64,000 bases of DNA, from NCBI GenBank assembly GCA_947470185.1, contig CANIRZ010000002.1:62001-126000 (forward strand). Direction: 5' to 3'. Position 1 is the first letter of the stretch. Each line of letters starts with the position of its first letter. This document shows, piece after piece, positions 30,138 through 39,526 of the stretch. Under the pieces are notes generated by a model. It was not told where the DNA came from and ran no database searches. It worked only from the letters and a program-made list of their open reading frames with translations. The translations under genes were made by a program, and so were the position numbers. This DNA comes from Sphingomonadales bacterium. Its GTDB lineage: Bacteria; Pseudomonadota; Alphaproteobacteria; Sphingomonadales; Sphingomonadaceae.

Positions 30138-31139
30138 ATGCCTATGCCAGAACTTAGCCGCATCGAACGTCCATCCATCCGTGTCACGCGCACATTGCTG
30201 CCCGCCGTTGAAAGGCGGATGGCCGAACTGTTTGACGCAAGCTTCAACCCTGATGACACGCCGCTGACGCGTGAAGCGCTGATCGCGGCAATGGCCGATT
30301 GCGACGTACTGGTGCCAACGGTGACAGACAGCATCGACGCTGTCGTTATCGCCGCTGCGCCGCCCCGGCTAAAACTGATCGCTAGCTATGGCGCGGGCGT
30401 CAATCATATCGACCTTGCCGCTGCGAAAGCGAAGGGCATCATCGTTACCAACACGCCCGGCGTGTTCACAGATGACACAGCTGATCTAACGATGGCGCTT
30501 ATCCTGAATGTGCCCCGGCGCCTTGGTGAAGGGCAACGGGTCGTGCGCAGCGGCGAATGGCGCGGTTGGAGCCCAACGGGCATGCTTGGTCATCGCATTG
30601 GCGGCAAGACTTTAGGCATTATTGGGCTTGGCCGTATTGGCGAAGCTGTTGCCGTGCGGGCAAAAGCCTTTGGCCTCAACATTATTTATAACAAACGTCA
30701 CCGCCTGCCCGCGAGTGTTGAAGATGAGCTTGGCATCACATTTGAACCCGACATTGACCGATTGGTGGCGCGGTCGGACATCATCAGCCTGCATTGCCCT
30801 CTGACGCCGGAAACCGACAAGATCATCAACGCTGACCGCATCGCGCAGATGAAAGGGGACGCGTATATCATCAATAGCTCACGCGGTGAGTTGATTGACG
30901 AAGACGCGCTAATCGATGCGTTGGAAACGGGCCGTATCGCAGGTGCAGGCCTTGATGTTTACACGCATGAGCCTGCCGTTGACTCACGGCTTTTCGACAT
31001 TCCCAACGTCGTCCTTCTCCCCCATTTGGGCAGTGCGACCTTTGAGGGCAGAGAAGCGTCAGGCGAACGGGTCATTACGAATATCCGCGTTTGGGCGGAT
31101 GGCCACAGACCACCGGATCAAGTCCTAGAAGGCTGGTAG
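30138..31139 (+). CDS. D-2-hydroxyacid dehydrogenase, glyoxylate/hydroxypyruvate reductase-like
   Basis: This 333-residue NAD(P)-dependent oxidoreductase reduces 2-keto acids, most likely glyoxylate or hydroxypyruvate. The start at 30138 (MPMPELSRIERP) is preferred; the ORF-track ATG at 29961 reads back through the SH3 gene. The substrate-binding region has SYGAGVNHIDL, the nucleotide-binding motif is GIIGLGRIGEAVA, and the catalytic Arg, Glu and His are in NSSRGELID, TYTHEPAV-like VYTHEPAVDSRL and LLPHLGSAT. It has its own divergent promoter region with the SH3 gene. The cofactor cannot be settled by eye. Confidence 0.9.
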   Translation: MPMPELSRIERPSIRVTRTLLPAVERRMAELFDASFNPDDTPLTREALIAAMADCDVLVPTVTDSIDAVVIAAAPPRLKLIASYGAGVNHIDLAAAKAKGIIVTNTPGVFTDDTADLTMALILNVPRRLGEGQRVVRSGEWRGWSPTGMLGHRIGGKTLGIIGLGRIGEAVAVRAKAFGLNIIYNKRHRLPASVEDELGITFEPDIDRLVARSDIISLHCPLTPETDKIINADRIAQMKGDAYIINSSRGELIDEDALIDALETGRIAGAGLDVYTHEPAVDSRLFDIPNVVLLPHLGSATFEGREASGERVITNIRVWADGHRPPDQVLEGW

Positions 31140-31248
31140 TAAGCAACTTTCTTTCTATTGCCGTGGCTTAACAGCAATTTTGTACCTTGAGCCTGCGCGC
31201 ACTCTTGCCTAGAGACACCTGAGAAAAATCGGGGGGGGATCCAACACC

Positions 31249-32559
31249 ATGATACAAAAGATAATGAAGTCAGCACTTTGGATCAGTGCGTTGATAGCCG
31301 CGCCTACAATGGCGCAAGACGCTGTCGGCACGTTGCCCGAGGCCAATAGCGGCGATAGCGCGTGGATTTTGACGGCATCAGCACTGGTGCTGATGATGAC
31401 GCTACCTGGCCTTGCCCTTTTTTATGGTGGACTGGTACGTGCCAAAAACTTTCTCTCCGTGCTCGTGCAATGTGGCGCAGTGGCGGCTCTTGCATCGGTC
31501 ATCTGGATCGTAATTGGTTACAGCCTGGCCTTTTCAGCAAACGGAAATGGCTTTTTGGGCTCGTCGGAAAACTTCATGTTTAATGGCCTGTTGGGCTCAA
31601 TTCGCGAGGGACAAACAACAGGCGCGGTCGCTTTTGCTTTATTCCAGATGACATTCGCCATCATCACCCCCGCCCTTATCATTGGCGCATGGGTGGAACG
31701 GGCGCGTTTTGGTTGGGTAGTAGCATTCAGCGGCTTGTGGTCGCTTTTGGTCTATGTCCCCGTCACCCGTTGGGTTTGGGGCAACGGGTTTTTAGCAGAA
31801 CAAGGCGTTATTGATTTTGCTGGCGGCATTGTCGTCCATACCACCGCAGGCGTCTCAGCGCTTATTGTGGCGCTGATGCTTGGCAAGCGTATCGGCTTCC
31901 CTAAAACGCTGATGTTGCCCCACAGCCCCGCTCTGACGGTCGCTGGTGCCGGATTATTATGGGTGGGCTGGTTTGGTTTCAATGGCGGGTCGGCATTGGC
32001 CGCCAATGACGCCGCCGCAAGTGCGATTATCAACACCCATATAGGCGCTTCGGCAGCCGCCTTAGTATGGCTATTAATTGAACGGATCAAGGTCGGCAAG
32101 GCAACCGCAGTTGGGTTTGCAACGGGTGCCGTTGCGGGCTTGGCCACTATAACGCCCGCCGCTGGCGTTATTGGCCCTGGTGGCGCGATAATCTTGGGCA
32201 TCTTGGCCGCGATCATCTGCTTTTGGTTTGTTGGGATCGTCAAAGGTAAGCTTAAAATTGACGACTCGCTCGACGTATTCGCCGTGCATGGCGTTGGCGG
32301 CATATTGGGCTCTGTGTTGCTCGCTGTCTTCGCAAGCAAGGCGCTTGGCGGTGCTGGCTATGCCGAGGGTACAGACATGGCATCGCAGCTTTGGGTGCAG
32401 CTAAAAGCCGTTACCTTAGTGGCGGTGTACTCTGCTGTAGCGACGCTGATTATAGGCTATGTAGTATCGAAACTAATCCCAATGCGCGTCAGTGAAGATC
32501 AGGAACGCGATGGGCTGGATTTATCCAGCCATGGCGAACGCGCGTGGGATCTGGATTGA
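31249..32559 (+). CDS. amtB: Ammonium transporter AmtB
   Basis: AmtB carries ammonium across the inner membrane under PII control. The 436-residue product has a signal-like N-terminus ending in APTMAQDA, then about eleven transmembrane segments. The twin pore histidines are in DFAGGIVVHTTAGVSALIV and FAVHGVGGILGSVL. Unlike most amtB genes, no glnK (PII) gene lies directly upstream. The preceding gene is a dehydrogenase ending 109 bases away. A G-rich ribosome site precedes the ATG. I looked for a sigma-54 promoter and did not find a clean one. Confidence 0.96.
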   Translation: MIQKIMKSALWISALIAAPTMAQDAVGTLPEANSGDSAWILTASALVLMMTLPGLALFYGGLVRAKNFLSVLVQCGAVAALASVIWIVIGYSLAFSANGNGFLGSSENFMFNGLLGSIREGQTTGAVAFALFQMTFAIITPALIIGAWVERARFGWVVAFSGLWSLLVYVPVTRWVWGNGFLAEQGVIDFAGGIVVHTTAGVSALIVALMLGKRIGFPKTLMLPHSPALTVAGAGLLWVGWFGFNGGSALAANDAAASAIINTHIGASAAALVWLLIERIKVGKATAVGFATGAVAGLATITPAAGVIGPGGAIILGILAAIICFWFVGIVKGKLKIDDSLDVFAVHGVGGILGSVLLAVFASKALGGAGYAEGTDMASQLWVQLKAVTLVAVYSAVATLIIGYVVSKLIPMRVSEDQERDGLDLSSHGERAWDLD

Positions 32560-32566
32560 GGATATT

Positions 32567-32587
32567 GGCGGGGTACGATGCCCCGCC
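32567..32587. terminator. Hairpin terminator candidate after amtB
   Basis: GGCGGGG and CCCCGCC form a perfect 7-base stem around a 7-base loop (TACGATG), 8 bases after the amtB stop. The convergent nitronate monooxygenase-like gene ends at 32638. A loose T-run (CAGTTTTAA) follows at some distance, so efficiency is uncertain. It could act on both converging transcripts. Confidence 0.55.
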
Positions 32588-32637
32588 GAAGTGCGAACAG
32601 TTTTAACCGGCCTAACGCGTAAATGCCAGAAATAGCG

Positions 32638-34041
32638 TCAGTCGCCCGTTAAAATGCGATCCATTAATTGTTGTACCGTTGGAACAAAACCGTTTGAGTA
32701 GAACGGATCTTTTCCGAACAGATAGGCGCTGTGCCCTGCAAACATCAAATTTTCGTCAATGGGCGCGCCATGGGCGATATTCTGAAGCGCCTTTTGAATG
32801 CAGAAGCTGCGCGGATCCGCAAGGCGGCCAGTAGAATTATTGTCATGGTCTTTCCAAGACGAAAACCCGCAATGCGACAAACAGCCCATGCAATCCTTCT
32901 GGTCCTTGCGGATAACTTCCCCCGATGAAGGCGTGACGAACACCAGCGAATTATCAGGTGTTTTCAGCGCGACGGTGAAGCCGCGTGCATCCCACTCGCG
33001 GGCCTTCATGAGGTCGGCTGGATTGACCCAGAAATTCTTGCCCTTCACACCAACATCAAGCTGTGCGGTGTGTTCCGTATCGGCTGCCTGCACAAAAGAA
33101 ATCTGACGGTCCGACCGTGCCTGAAGCTCAAGCAGGAAGGGATTGATCACAGCGCTGGAATAAAAGCCCGTTGGTGAAAACTGGTGCAGCAATACGCCGT
33201 CTTCGGGTATCTTCGTTAGTGCGTCCTTCCACCCTGCGGGTATCGGACTTTCCTGCGTCAACAGAGGGCGCGTTCCCAGCTGGAACGCTATCTGTCCAAG
33301 CTCGGGATTATCAATCCAGTCATTCCAGTCGCGCAAGAACCAAACGCCGCCTGCCATGACAATCGGCACATCATCGGCGATACCTTCAACGCGCATTACG
33401 TCGCGAAGCGCTTTTACACGAGGATATGGATCTTCTGGGCTGCGTGGGTCTTCTGCGTTGGACAGGCCATTATGGCCGCCCGCAAGCCATGGATCTTCAT
33501 ATACTACAGCGCCCAACCATTCAGGCACCTTATGATAGGCACGCTTCCACAAGGCGCGGAACGCACGTGCGGAGCTGACGATCGGCAGATAGTACACGCC
33601 ATATTGTGCGGCGATTTCAGACAACTTGTATGGCATGCCAGCACCGCAGGTGACGCCCGTAACCATGCCCCGGGTCTGTTCAAGAATACCGTGCAGTATG
33701 CGCTGTGCGCCGCCCATTTCCCACAGGACGTTGATGTTGATTGCGCCACGGCCGTTCGATATTTCATGTGCAAGGCGAACCTGCGCTATGCCGCCGCGAA
33801 TGCCGTATTCGACAAGTTCTTCATGCCGTTCGGCGCGTGTTTTGCCGAGGAAAACCTGCGGGATCATCTCGCCATTTTCATCATAGCTGTCGGCATTCAC
33901 TGCCGAAACTGTGCCAATACCGCCGGCTGCAGCCCATGCGCCAGAACTTGCATGATTTGTTGCGGCAACGCCCTTGCCACCTTCGACCAATGGCCAAACT
34001 TCACGGCCACCGTACATTATGGGTTTCAGACCCTTGAACAC
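32638..34041 (-). CDS. Nitronate monooxygenase-like (2-nitropropane dioxygenase family) protein with Cys cluster
   Basis: This 467-residue protein is an FMN-dependent TIM-barrel enzyme of the nitronate monooxygenase family. Flavin-site stretches are visible: GGIGTVSAVNAD near residue 41, GVTCGAGMPYKL, and VIMAGGVWF-like VPIVMAGGVWFLRDW around residue 235. The C-terminal third has an unusual Cys-rich segment, DCMGCLSHCGFSSW then FCIQ, giving C-x2-C-x3-C plus a later C. That could bind a metal or an Fe-S cluster. Family members of about 320-360 residues lack it, from memory. The gene is a lone minus-strand unit convergent with amtB. Confidence 0.8.
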   Translation of the reverse strand: MFKGLKPIMYGGREVWPLVEGGKGVAATNHASSGAWAAAGGIGTVSAVNADSYDENGEMIPQVFLGKTRAERHEELVEYGIRGGIAQVRLAHEISNGRGAININVLWEMGGAQRILHGILEQTRGMVTGVTCGAGMPYKLSEIAAQYGVYYLPIVSSARAFRALWKRAYHKVPEWLGAVVYEDPWLAGGHNGLSNAEDPRSPEDPYPRVKALRDVMRVEGIADDVPIVMAGGVWFLRDWNDWIDNPELGQIAFQLGTRPLLTQESPIPAGWKDALTKIPEDGVLLHQFSPTGFYSSAVINPFLLELQARSDRQISFVQAADTEHTAQLDVGVKGKNFWVNPADLMKAREWDARGFTVALKTPDNSLVFVTPSSGEVIRKDQKDCMGCLSHCGFSSWKDHDNNSTGRLADPRSFCIQKALQNIAHGAPIDENLMFAGHSAYLFGKDPFYSNGFVPTVQQLMDRILTGD

Positions 34042-34114
34042 AATTAAAATTCCTAATTTTTATGTCAAAAGCGCCGTTCAGCGTGCTTCTCTAGGGGCGC
34101 GCTATCGCAATTAT

Positions 34115-35263
34115 TTAGCTTTGTCGCGCAAAATCGGCACGCTTCATGGCGGAACCATAGAGCTGTCGGTAACGGGCAAACATGGTCTCTTCATCATATT
34201 GGGAACAGGCTGCAAGACGGTTTGCTGCGCCCAACGTTTCGCGCAATGCCGCGTCCGTTGCTAAAGCCCTAATTGCGCTAGAAAAAGCATCCTCGTCATT
34301 GCGCGGGACAATAAATGGCCGGTTCTCGCGCGACACGATATTGCGGACATCCCCTACATCGGTCGATATGATCGGAAGGGCGCTCGTCATCGCTTCAACC
34401 AGCGAAACTGGGTATTGTTCGCTATCTGAAGAGAGTGCAAATATATCGAACAGGCGGATATAGCGCGCTGGATCACGCAAGAAACCCGGCATCATCACGC
34501 GGTCGGCGATGCCAAGGCGTCCGGCTTCTGCCATAATGGCATCGCGATCAGGTCCTTCACCTGCGATAGCAAGCCGGACATTTGGTCCAGCCGCTGCGAC
34601 TGCACGCACAAGCCGTGGCAAATTTTTAACAGAACGCAGCCCAGCGATTGTGCCAACGACGATTTCTCCGTTCCGTTTTTGGAAGCCCGGAAACGCGCCG
34701 CGTTGTGGCCGACGGTTGAAGTGATCGGTATCGATCCCATTCGGAAAACGGCATATCTTATCCAGCGGTTGGTGCCAGATATTGCGGGCAATTTTCTCCA
34801 ATGTTTTTGATGGCACGACAAGCGCGTTTGTCCGTTGAAGCGCAATCGTTCGAAACCAATTTCGGTGCCATTTCAGCCGTTCGATTTCGTCATGGTCAAA
34901 GCCATCTTCATGATGGATCAGCGGCGGCAAGTTCATGCTGCGCGTGAACAAAGTGTGCGCCATAACGCCGTCCATCGCCTGCCAATTGTAGCTGAGCACG
35001 AGGTGGAATTTCTTCATATAGCCCGCGAGGCGGCGATAGCGGCCCATGCTTGGCATTCCGGCGAGGGAAGGTGCTGCGTCTGTTGGAAAGTTGACCTTCA
35101 CACGACGGTCGAGTGCGCCTGCTGCCCCAAAGGCGTCGTCGACGGCCGAAAGCACTGTATGCTCTGCCTGATCGCCAAAATGGTTCATCAGGCGAACCGT
35201 GCGCGATTCCTGGCTGCCCACGTTAAAACTGCTATGCAAATGGAGGATGCGGACCGCCGCCAT
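34115..35263 (-). CDS. GT4-type glycosyltransferase
   Basis: This 382-residue protein has the GT-B fold of retaining glycosyltransferases. Family markers are FPNGIDTDHFNRRP around residue 180, the donor-binding region VGTIAGLRSVKNLPRLVRA and the nucleotide-sugar motif E-x7-E in SDSEQYPVSLVEAMTSALPII. I start at 35263 (MAAVRILHLHSS), with AAGGAAAGG a few bases upstream; the ORF-track start adds seven residues. No other polysaccharide genes are nearby, so the acceptor is unknown. It is divergent from selO with 37 bases between starts. Confidence 0.88.
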   Translation of the reverse strand: MAAVRILHLHSSFNVGSQESRTVRLMNHFGDQAEHTVLSAVDDAFGAAGALDRRVKVNFPTDAAPSLAGMPSMGRYRRLAGYMKKFHLVLSYNWQAMDGVMAHTLFTRSMNLPPLIHHEDGFDHDEIERLKWHRNWFRTIALQRTNALVVPSKTLEKIARNIWHQPLDKICRFPNGIDTDHFNRRPQRGAFPGFQKRNGEIVVGTIAGLRSVKNLPRLVRAVAAAGPNVRLAIAGEGPDRDAIMAEAGRLGIADRVMMPGFLRDPARYIRLFDIFALSSDSEQYPVSLVEAMTSALPIISTDVGDVRNIVSRENRPFIVPRNDEDAFSSAIRALATDAALRETLGAANRLAACSQYDEETMFARYRQLYGSAMKRADFARQS

Positions 35264-35300
35264 ACTTGCCTTTCCTTTATGCACCGCCCAGATGCGATAT

Positions 35301-36689
35301 ATGAATAAAAAACCGTTCCCATCCCCCTACCGTCCCGATCCACAAATCGCCAGCCTTGGCGCGCAAATTGGTGACCCCGCACAGCCCGCGAATTTTCCAG
35401 AGACGATCTTGCGGTTTCGCAACGACCGCTGGGCTGAAACAATCGGGCTGGCGGATTATGATGACGCGACGTGGATCCGGCACTTTGGGCGCTTTGAACC
35501 ATTGCCCGGTAATATGCCGGTCCCGCTTGCGTTGCGATATCACGGGCACCAATTTCGCGTGTACAATCCCAATATCGGGGACGGTCGTGGATTCCTGTTT
35601 GCGCAAATGCGTGACGGTGATGACCGGCTGCTTGATCTGGGAACAAAGGGATCGGGCACGACACCCTACAGCCGGCGGGGCGATGGCCGCTTGACGCTGA
35701 AAGGTGGCGTCCGCGAGATATTGGCAACGGAAATGCTGGAGGCGCTTGGCGTCAACACCTCCAAGACATTTTCGATCATCGAAACCGGCGAAGAACTGAT
35801 GCGTGGGGATGAGCCATCGCCCACACGGTCGGCGGTCATGGTGCGGTTAAGCCACAGCCATATCCGCATTGGCAGCTTCCAACGTGTGGCTGCTGAGGGC
35901 GATGCGGAATTCATGCAGCAGTTGATCACATATTGCCTGACACAGCTCTATAATGTCGCCCTGTCGGAGAACCCAGCGGCGCAATTGCTTGCGCTGGCGG
36001 TCGAACGCGTCGCTGATCTTGCTGCGTCCTACATGACAGCGGGCTTTGTTCATGGCGTATTGAACACCGACAACATCAACATCACGGGCGAAAGTTTCGA
36101 CTATGGGCCATGGCGCTTTACGCAATATTGGGATCCGCAATTTACCGCAGCTTATTTTGACGAATCCGGGCTCTATGCCTTTGGCAGACAGGCCGAAGCG
36201 TTGCACTGGAATCTTGGGCAGCTAGCCGTTGCCTTGCGACTGGTGTCGGAGGCTCCGCCGCTCATTTCAGCGCTGGAACGGTTCCCAGAACTGTATCAAA
36301 GGGCAATTATTCGGCGCTTTTTATGGCGTCTGGGCGTTGCATCGCTTGGAGAAGCCGAAGACCGCCAATTGGTCGAAGCAGCCGAACGGGCAATGTCGCG
36401 GGAGAGAATTCCGATCGACTCATTTTTTTATTACTATCGTTTTGGCAGCCAAGGTGCGTTTGCAACTCCAGGCAAATATCAAATGGCGTTCACTGAATTG
36501 CTGCAAAAATATACCCCGGCAGATGCACATCGGGATGCCTATTGGACCAACGGCCGCATATGTTCGATGCTCATAAATGAGGTGGAGGACATTTGGCAGG
36601 CGATTGCCGAAAAAGACGATTGGCAGCCGCTCAATGATAAGGTTTCGGCCATTCGTGCCATGGGCCGCGCGCTCGACACATGCAGCTAA
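35301..36689 (+). CDS. selO: SelO/YdiU family protein adenylyltransferase (AMPylator)
   Basis: SelO is a pseudokinase that transfers AMP to proteins involved in redox balance. The 462-residue product has the glycine-rich segment GTKGSGTTPYSRRGDGRLTL and the metal-binding GVLNTDNINITGESFDYG, both family hallmarks. The start at 35301 (MNKKPFPSPYRP) is chosen because the ORF-track ATG would extend through the GT start. The C-terminus is DTCS, with a penultimate Cys, the position where vertebrate SelO carries selenocysteine. No ribosome site is obvious. The gene is a monocistronic unit. Confidence 0.93.
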   Translation: MNKKPFPSPYRPDPQIASLGAQIGDPAQPANFPETILRFRNDRWAETIGLADYDDATWIRHFGRFEPLPGNMPVPLALRYHGHQFRVYNPNIGDGRGFLFAQMRDGDDRLLDLGTKGSGTTPYSRRGDGRLTLKGGVREILATEMLEALGVNTSKTFSIIETGEELMRGDEPSPTRSAVMVRLSHSHIRIGSFQRVAAEGDAEFMQQLITYCLTQLYNVALSENPAAQLLALAVERVADLAASYMTAGFVHGVLNTDNINITGESFDYGPWRFTQYWDPQFTAAYFDESGLYAFGRQAEALHWNLGQLAVALRLVSEAPPLISALERFPELYQRAIIRRFLWRLGVASLGEAEDRQLVEAAERAMSRERIPIDSFFYYYRFGSQGAFATPGKYQMAFTELLQKYTPADAHRDAYWTNGRICSMLINEVEDIWQAIAEKDDWQPLNDKVSAIRAMGRALDTCS

Positions 36690-36835
36690 AAAGCAGTTTT
36701 TACGCGTAAAGTTTACCAAAGGGGCATTCTAAAGGCGTAATCATGAGGCGGCTTAAAGCATCGGTAAAGTTCTTCTAATCGGTGGCCAACTTATCCTGAT
36801 TTGATGTTGGCGATGAACTGGTGCACTTTAGCATT

Positions 36836-37603
36836 ATGGAAAAAGCTCGTGTGTATTTGGTCGGCGCTGGCCCCGGCGACCCGGAACTGCTTACGGTAAA
36901 GGCTGTGCGGCTGATCTCGACCGCAGATGTGGTGGTGCATGACGGCCTTGTTGATGATGCCATCATGGCACTCATTAACCCGTCAGCGCGGTTGATCTCG
37001 GTCGCCAAACGCCGTTCGCGCCACTCCGTTCCGCAAGATGGCATTAACGACATCCTCGTGCGCGAGGCTAAAATCGGTCGGGTGATCGTGCGGCTAAAAG
37101 GCGGCGATCCATTCATTTTTGGACGCGGCGGCGAAGAAGCCGAAGCGTGCCGTGCCGCTGGCATCGATGTTGAGGTCGTTCCCGGCATCTCCGCCGCGAT
37201 GGGCGGTGCAGCAGCCAGTATGTTGCCGCTGACCCATCGCGATGCCGCAAGCGCCGTTACCTTCGTCGCTGGTCAGTGCAAAGGCCTGACCGACCAGAAT
37301 TGGGCTGGACTTGCTGGCAAAGGCCGCACTTTGGTTATCTACATGGGTGTGGCAACTGCGGCAGACATCACTGAAAAGCTTATTTGCGATGGCCTGTCGC
37401 CCGATACGCCCGTAGCCGTATTGGAACGGGCCACGCGGCCTGATGCACGTGCCATGCGCACGATATTGACTGACCTGGGTGACATGATCGCGCGCGAAAG
37501 CGTTGTGTCTCCTGCCATCATCATCGTCGGTGAAGTTGTCTTGAAATCCGATGCCGAAGACCGGTTGTTCCATTTTGCCAAAGAGGCGGAGAAAATTGCG
37601 TGA
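36836..37603 (+). CDS. cobA: Uroporphyrinogen-III C-methyltransferase (siroheme synthesis)
   Basis: CobA methylates uroporphyrinogen III twice with SAM to give precorrin-2, the siroheme precursor. The 255-residue product (from the ATG at 36836) reads VYLVGAGPGDPELLTVKAV at the N-terminus and RLKGGDPFIFGRGGEEAE near residue 85, both diagnostic. An upstream GTG at 36821 would add five residues. It is a single-domain methyltransferase without the dehydrogenase-ferrochelatase half of CysG, so that step is encoded elsewhere. It heads cobA-DUF2849-cysI-DUF934-cysH, supplying siroheme to the sulfite reductase. Confidence 0.95.
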   Translation: MEKARVYLVGAGPGDPELLTVKAVRLISTADVVVHDGLVDDAIMALINPSARLISVAKRRSRHSVPQDGINDILVREAKIGRVIVRLKGGDPFIFGRGGEEAEACRAAGIDVEVVPGISAAMGGAAASMLPLTHRDAASAVTFVAGQCKGLTDQNWAGLAGKGRTLVIYMGVATAADITEKLICDGLSPDTPVAVLERATRPDARAMRTILTDLGDMIARESVVSPAIIIVGEVVLKSDAEDRLFHFAKEAEKIA

Positions 37604-37896
37604 AATTACTGACGGGAAATGAATTGAGATCAGGCGCAGTGACTTGGTGGACGGGCAATGGCTGGTCTATCCATGTCGAAGATGCAGCTGATGTCGGCGA
37701 ACATGGCGAGGCCATATTGCACGCCGAAGAGGGCGCACGCCGCGTAAATGCGCCCTATATCATCGACGCCCTTCCAACCGCTAATGGCCCACGCCCTGCG
37801 CACATCAAGGACCGGATCCGCGCCCTTGGACCCACCGTCCGCGCTGACTTCTCACTCAAGCCTGCCGACCCTGCGGCGGGCGACTGGATTATCTGA
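37600..37896 (+). CDS. DUF2849 protein in the sulfite reductase operon
   Basis: This 98-residue soluble protein begins MKLLTGNELRSGAVTWWTGNGW and matches what I remember of DUF2849. No catalytic motif is visible. It overlaps the cobA stop by four bases (GTGA) and ends one base before the sulfite reductase start. This places it firmly in the siroheme-sulfite reductase operon. A role in assembling or regulating the reductase is plausible, but it is an inference from position only. Confidence 0.85.
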   Translation: MKLLTGNELRSGAVTWWTGNGWSIHVEDAADVGEHGEAILHAEEGARRVNAPYIIDALPTANGPRPAHIKDRIRALGPTVRADFSLKPADPAAGDWII

Positions 37897-37897
37897 C

Positions 37898-39526
37898 ATG
37901 TATAAATATGACAATTATGACCAAGCCATTGTCGATGCCCGTGTTGCTGACTTTCGCGACCAGGTAAAACGCCGGATCGCTGGAGAGATAACAGAGGATC
38001 AGTTCAAGCCGCTGCGGTTGATGAACGGCCTCTATCTTCAGTTGCACGCCTATATGCTGCGCGTGGCCATTCCTTATGGCACGCTCGATTCAACGCAAAT
38101 GCGCATGCTGGCGCATATCGCGCGCAAATATGACCGCGATTACGGGCATTTCACCACGCGTCAGAATATTCAGTATAACTGGATCAAGCTTGAGGAATGC
38201 GCTGACATCCTTGAGGAGCTCGCCACGGTCGAGATGCACGCCATTCAGACCAGCGGAAATTGTATCCGCAACATATCGTCTGACCAATATGCGGGCGCTG
38301 CGGCCGACGAAGTCGTTGACCCGCGTCCATGGGCAGAACTACTTCGCCAATGGTCGACGTTCCATCCTGAATTCAGTTATCTGCCGCGCAAGTTCAAGAT
38401 TGCAGTGATCGCGTCGTCCGAAGATCGCGCAGCAATGCGTCTGCATGACATTGGGCTTGAACTGATCCGCCAAGATGGCGAACTGGGCGCACGTGTATTT
38501 GTCGGCGGCGGCATGGGGCGTACGCCGATGATCGCACCTGAAATCAACCCCTTTGTAAAAGCCGACGATTTGTTGAGCTATCTTGAGGCGTGCCTGCGCG
38601 TGTATAATCGCTACGGACGGCGGGATAATATTTACAAGGCCCGTATAAAGATCCTCATTCACGAGATCGGTGCGGACGAATATCGCCGTCAAGTGGCCGA
38701 AGAATTTGCGCATGTGAAGACTTTGGGTATCGACCCGCCCTTGGCAGAACTTGAACGCATCAGCGCGTTTTTTGCACCACCTGCGTATGACGCATCTGAT
38801 GTAGAGCCAGACCGCAGCGATCCTGATTTTGCCGTGTGGCTTGACCAAAATGTCAAACCGCACAAGCAAGCGGGCTATGCCATCGTCAACATCAGCCTGA
38901 AGCCGATTGGCGGTATACCGGGCGATGCTACCTCGGCGCAGATTGATGTGATGGCTGATCTTGCGGAAAAATACAGCTTTGACGAACTACGTGTCACCCA
39001 CGCACAGAACATTGTGCTGCCTTATGTTGCAAAGCGTGACTTGTACGCCGTCTGGCAGGGTCTGCGCGATGCCGAACTTGCCGATGCCAATCTTGACCTG
39101 ATCAGTGACATCATCGCGTGTCCCGGTCTGGATTATTGTAGTCTCGCCAATGCACGCTCCATTCCCGTCGCACAGAAGATTGCCACCCGCTTTGCTGACA
39201 TGGACCGGCAACGTGACTTGGGCGAATTAAAGCTTAAAATTTCGGGCTGTATAAACGCATGCGGGCATCACCACGCGGGTCATATCGGCATCTTAGGCGT
39301 GGACCGGAAGGGCGTGGAAAATTACCAGCTGACCTTTGGAGGGTCGGGCGCGGAAGATGTCAGCATCGGCAAAATCATCGGGCCCGGCTTTGACGAAGAC
39401 GGCGTTGTAGACGCAGTCGAGAAAGCCACTGAAGTCTACAAGGCTTTGCGGCAAGGCAATGAACGTTTCATCGACACATATCGCCGCGTCGGAATGAACC
39501 CATTTAAGGAAGCGATTTATGGTTGA
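37898..39526 (+). CDS. cysI: Siroheme-dependent sulfite (nitrite) reductase
   Basis: The enzyme reduces sulfite to sulfide with six electrons using a siroheme coupled to a [4Fe-4S] cluster. The 542-residue product (start at 37898, MYKYDNYDQAIVDAR) carries the ferredoxin-like half domains (HFTTRQNIQYNWI) and the cluster motif C-x5-C (CPGLDYC) then C-x3-C (SGCINACGHHH). Neighbours cobA and cysH favour sulfite over nitrite. No cysJ flavoprotein is present, so electrons may come from ferredoxin. The ORF-track ATG at 37748 lies inside DUF2849 and is not used. Confidence 0.94.
   Translation: MYKYDNYDQAIVDARVADFRDQVKRRIAGEITEDQFKPLRLMNGLYLQLHAYMLRVAIPYGTLDSTQMRMLAHIARKYDRDYGHFTTRQNIQYNWIKLEECADILEELATVEMHAIQTSGNCIRNISSDQYAGAAADEVVDPRPWAELLRQWSTFHPEFSYLPRKFKIAVIASSEDRAAMRLHDIGLELIRQDGELGARVFVGGGMGRTPMIAPEINPFVKADDLLSYLEACLRVYNRYGRRDNIYKARIKILIHEIGADEYRRQVAEEFAHVKTLGIDPPLAELERISAFFAPPAYDASDVEPDRSDPDFAVWLDQNVKPHKQAGYAIVNISLKPIGGIPGDATSAQIDVMADLAEKYSFDELRVTHAQNIVLPYVAKRDLYAVWQGLRDAELADANLDLISDIIACPGLDYCSLANARSIPVAQKIATRFADMDRQRDLGELKLKISGCINACGHHHAGHIGILGVDRKGVENYQLTFGGSGAEDVSIGKIIGPGFDEDGVVDAVEKATEVYKALRQGNERFIDTYRRVGMNPFKEAIYG

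Noticed and set aside
31140-31248. Sigma-54 promoter upstream of amtB
   Set aside because: TGGC is followed by no TTGC at the right distance, so the GG and GC elements are not both present.
36690-36835. SAM-responsive riboswitch upstream of the cobA operon
   Set aside because: I could not fit SAM-II pseudoknot segments to this stretch. Only a small GTAAA-G-TTTAC palindrome is visible, which is too little.
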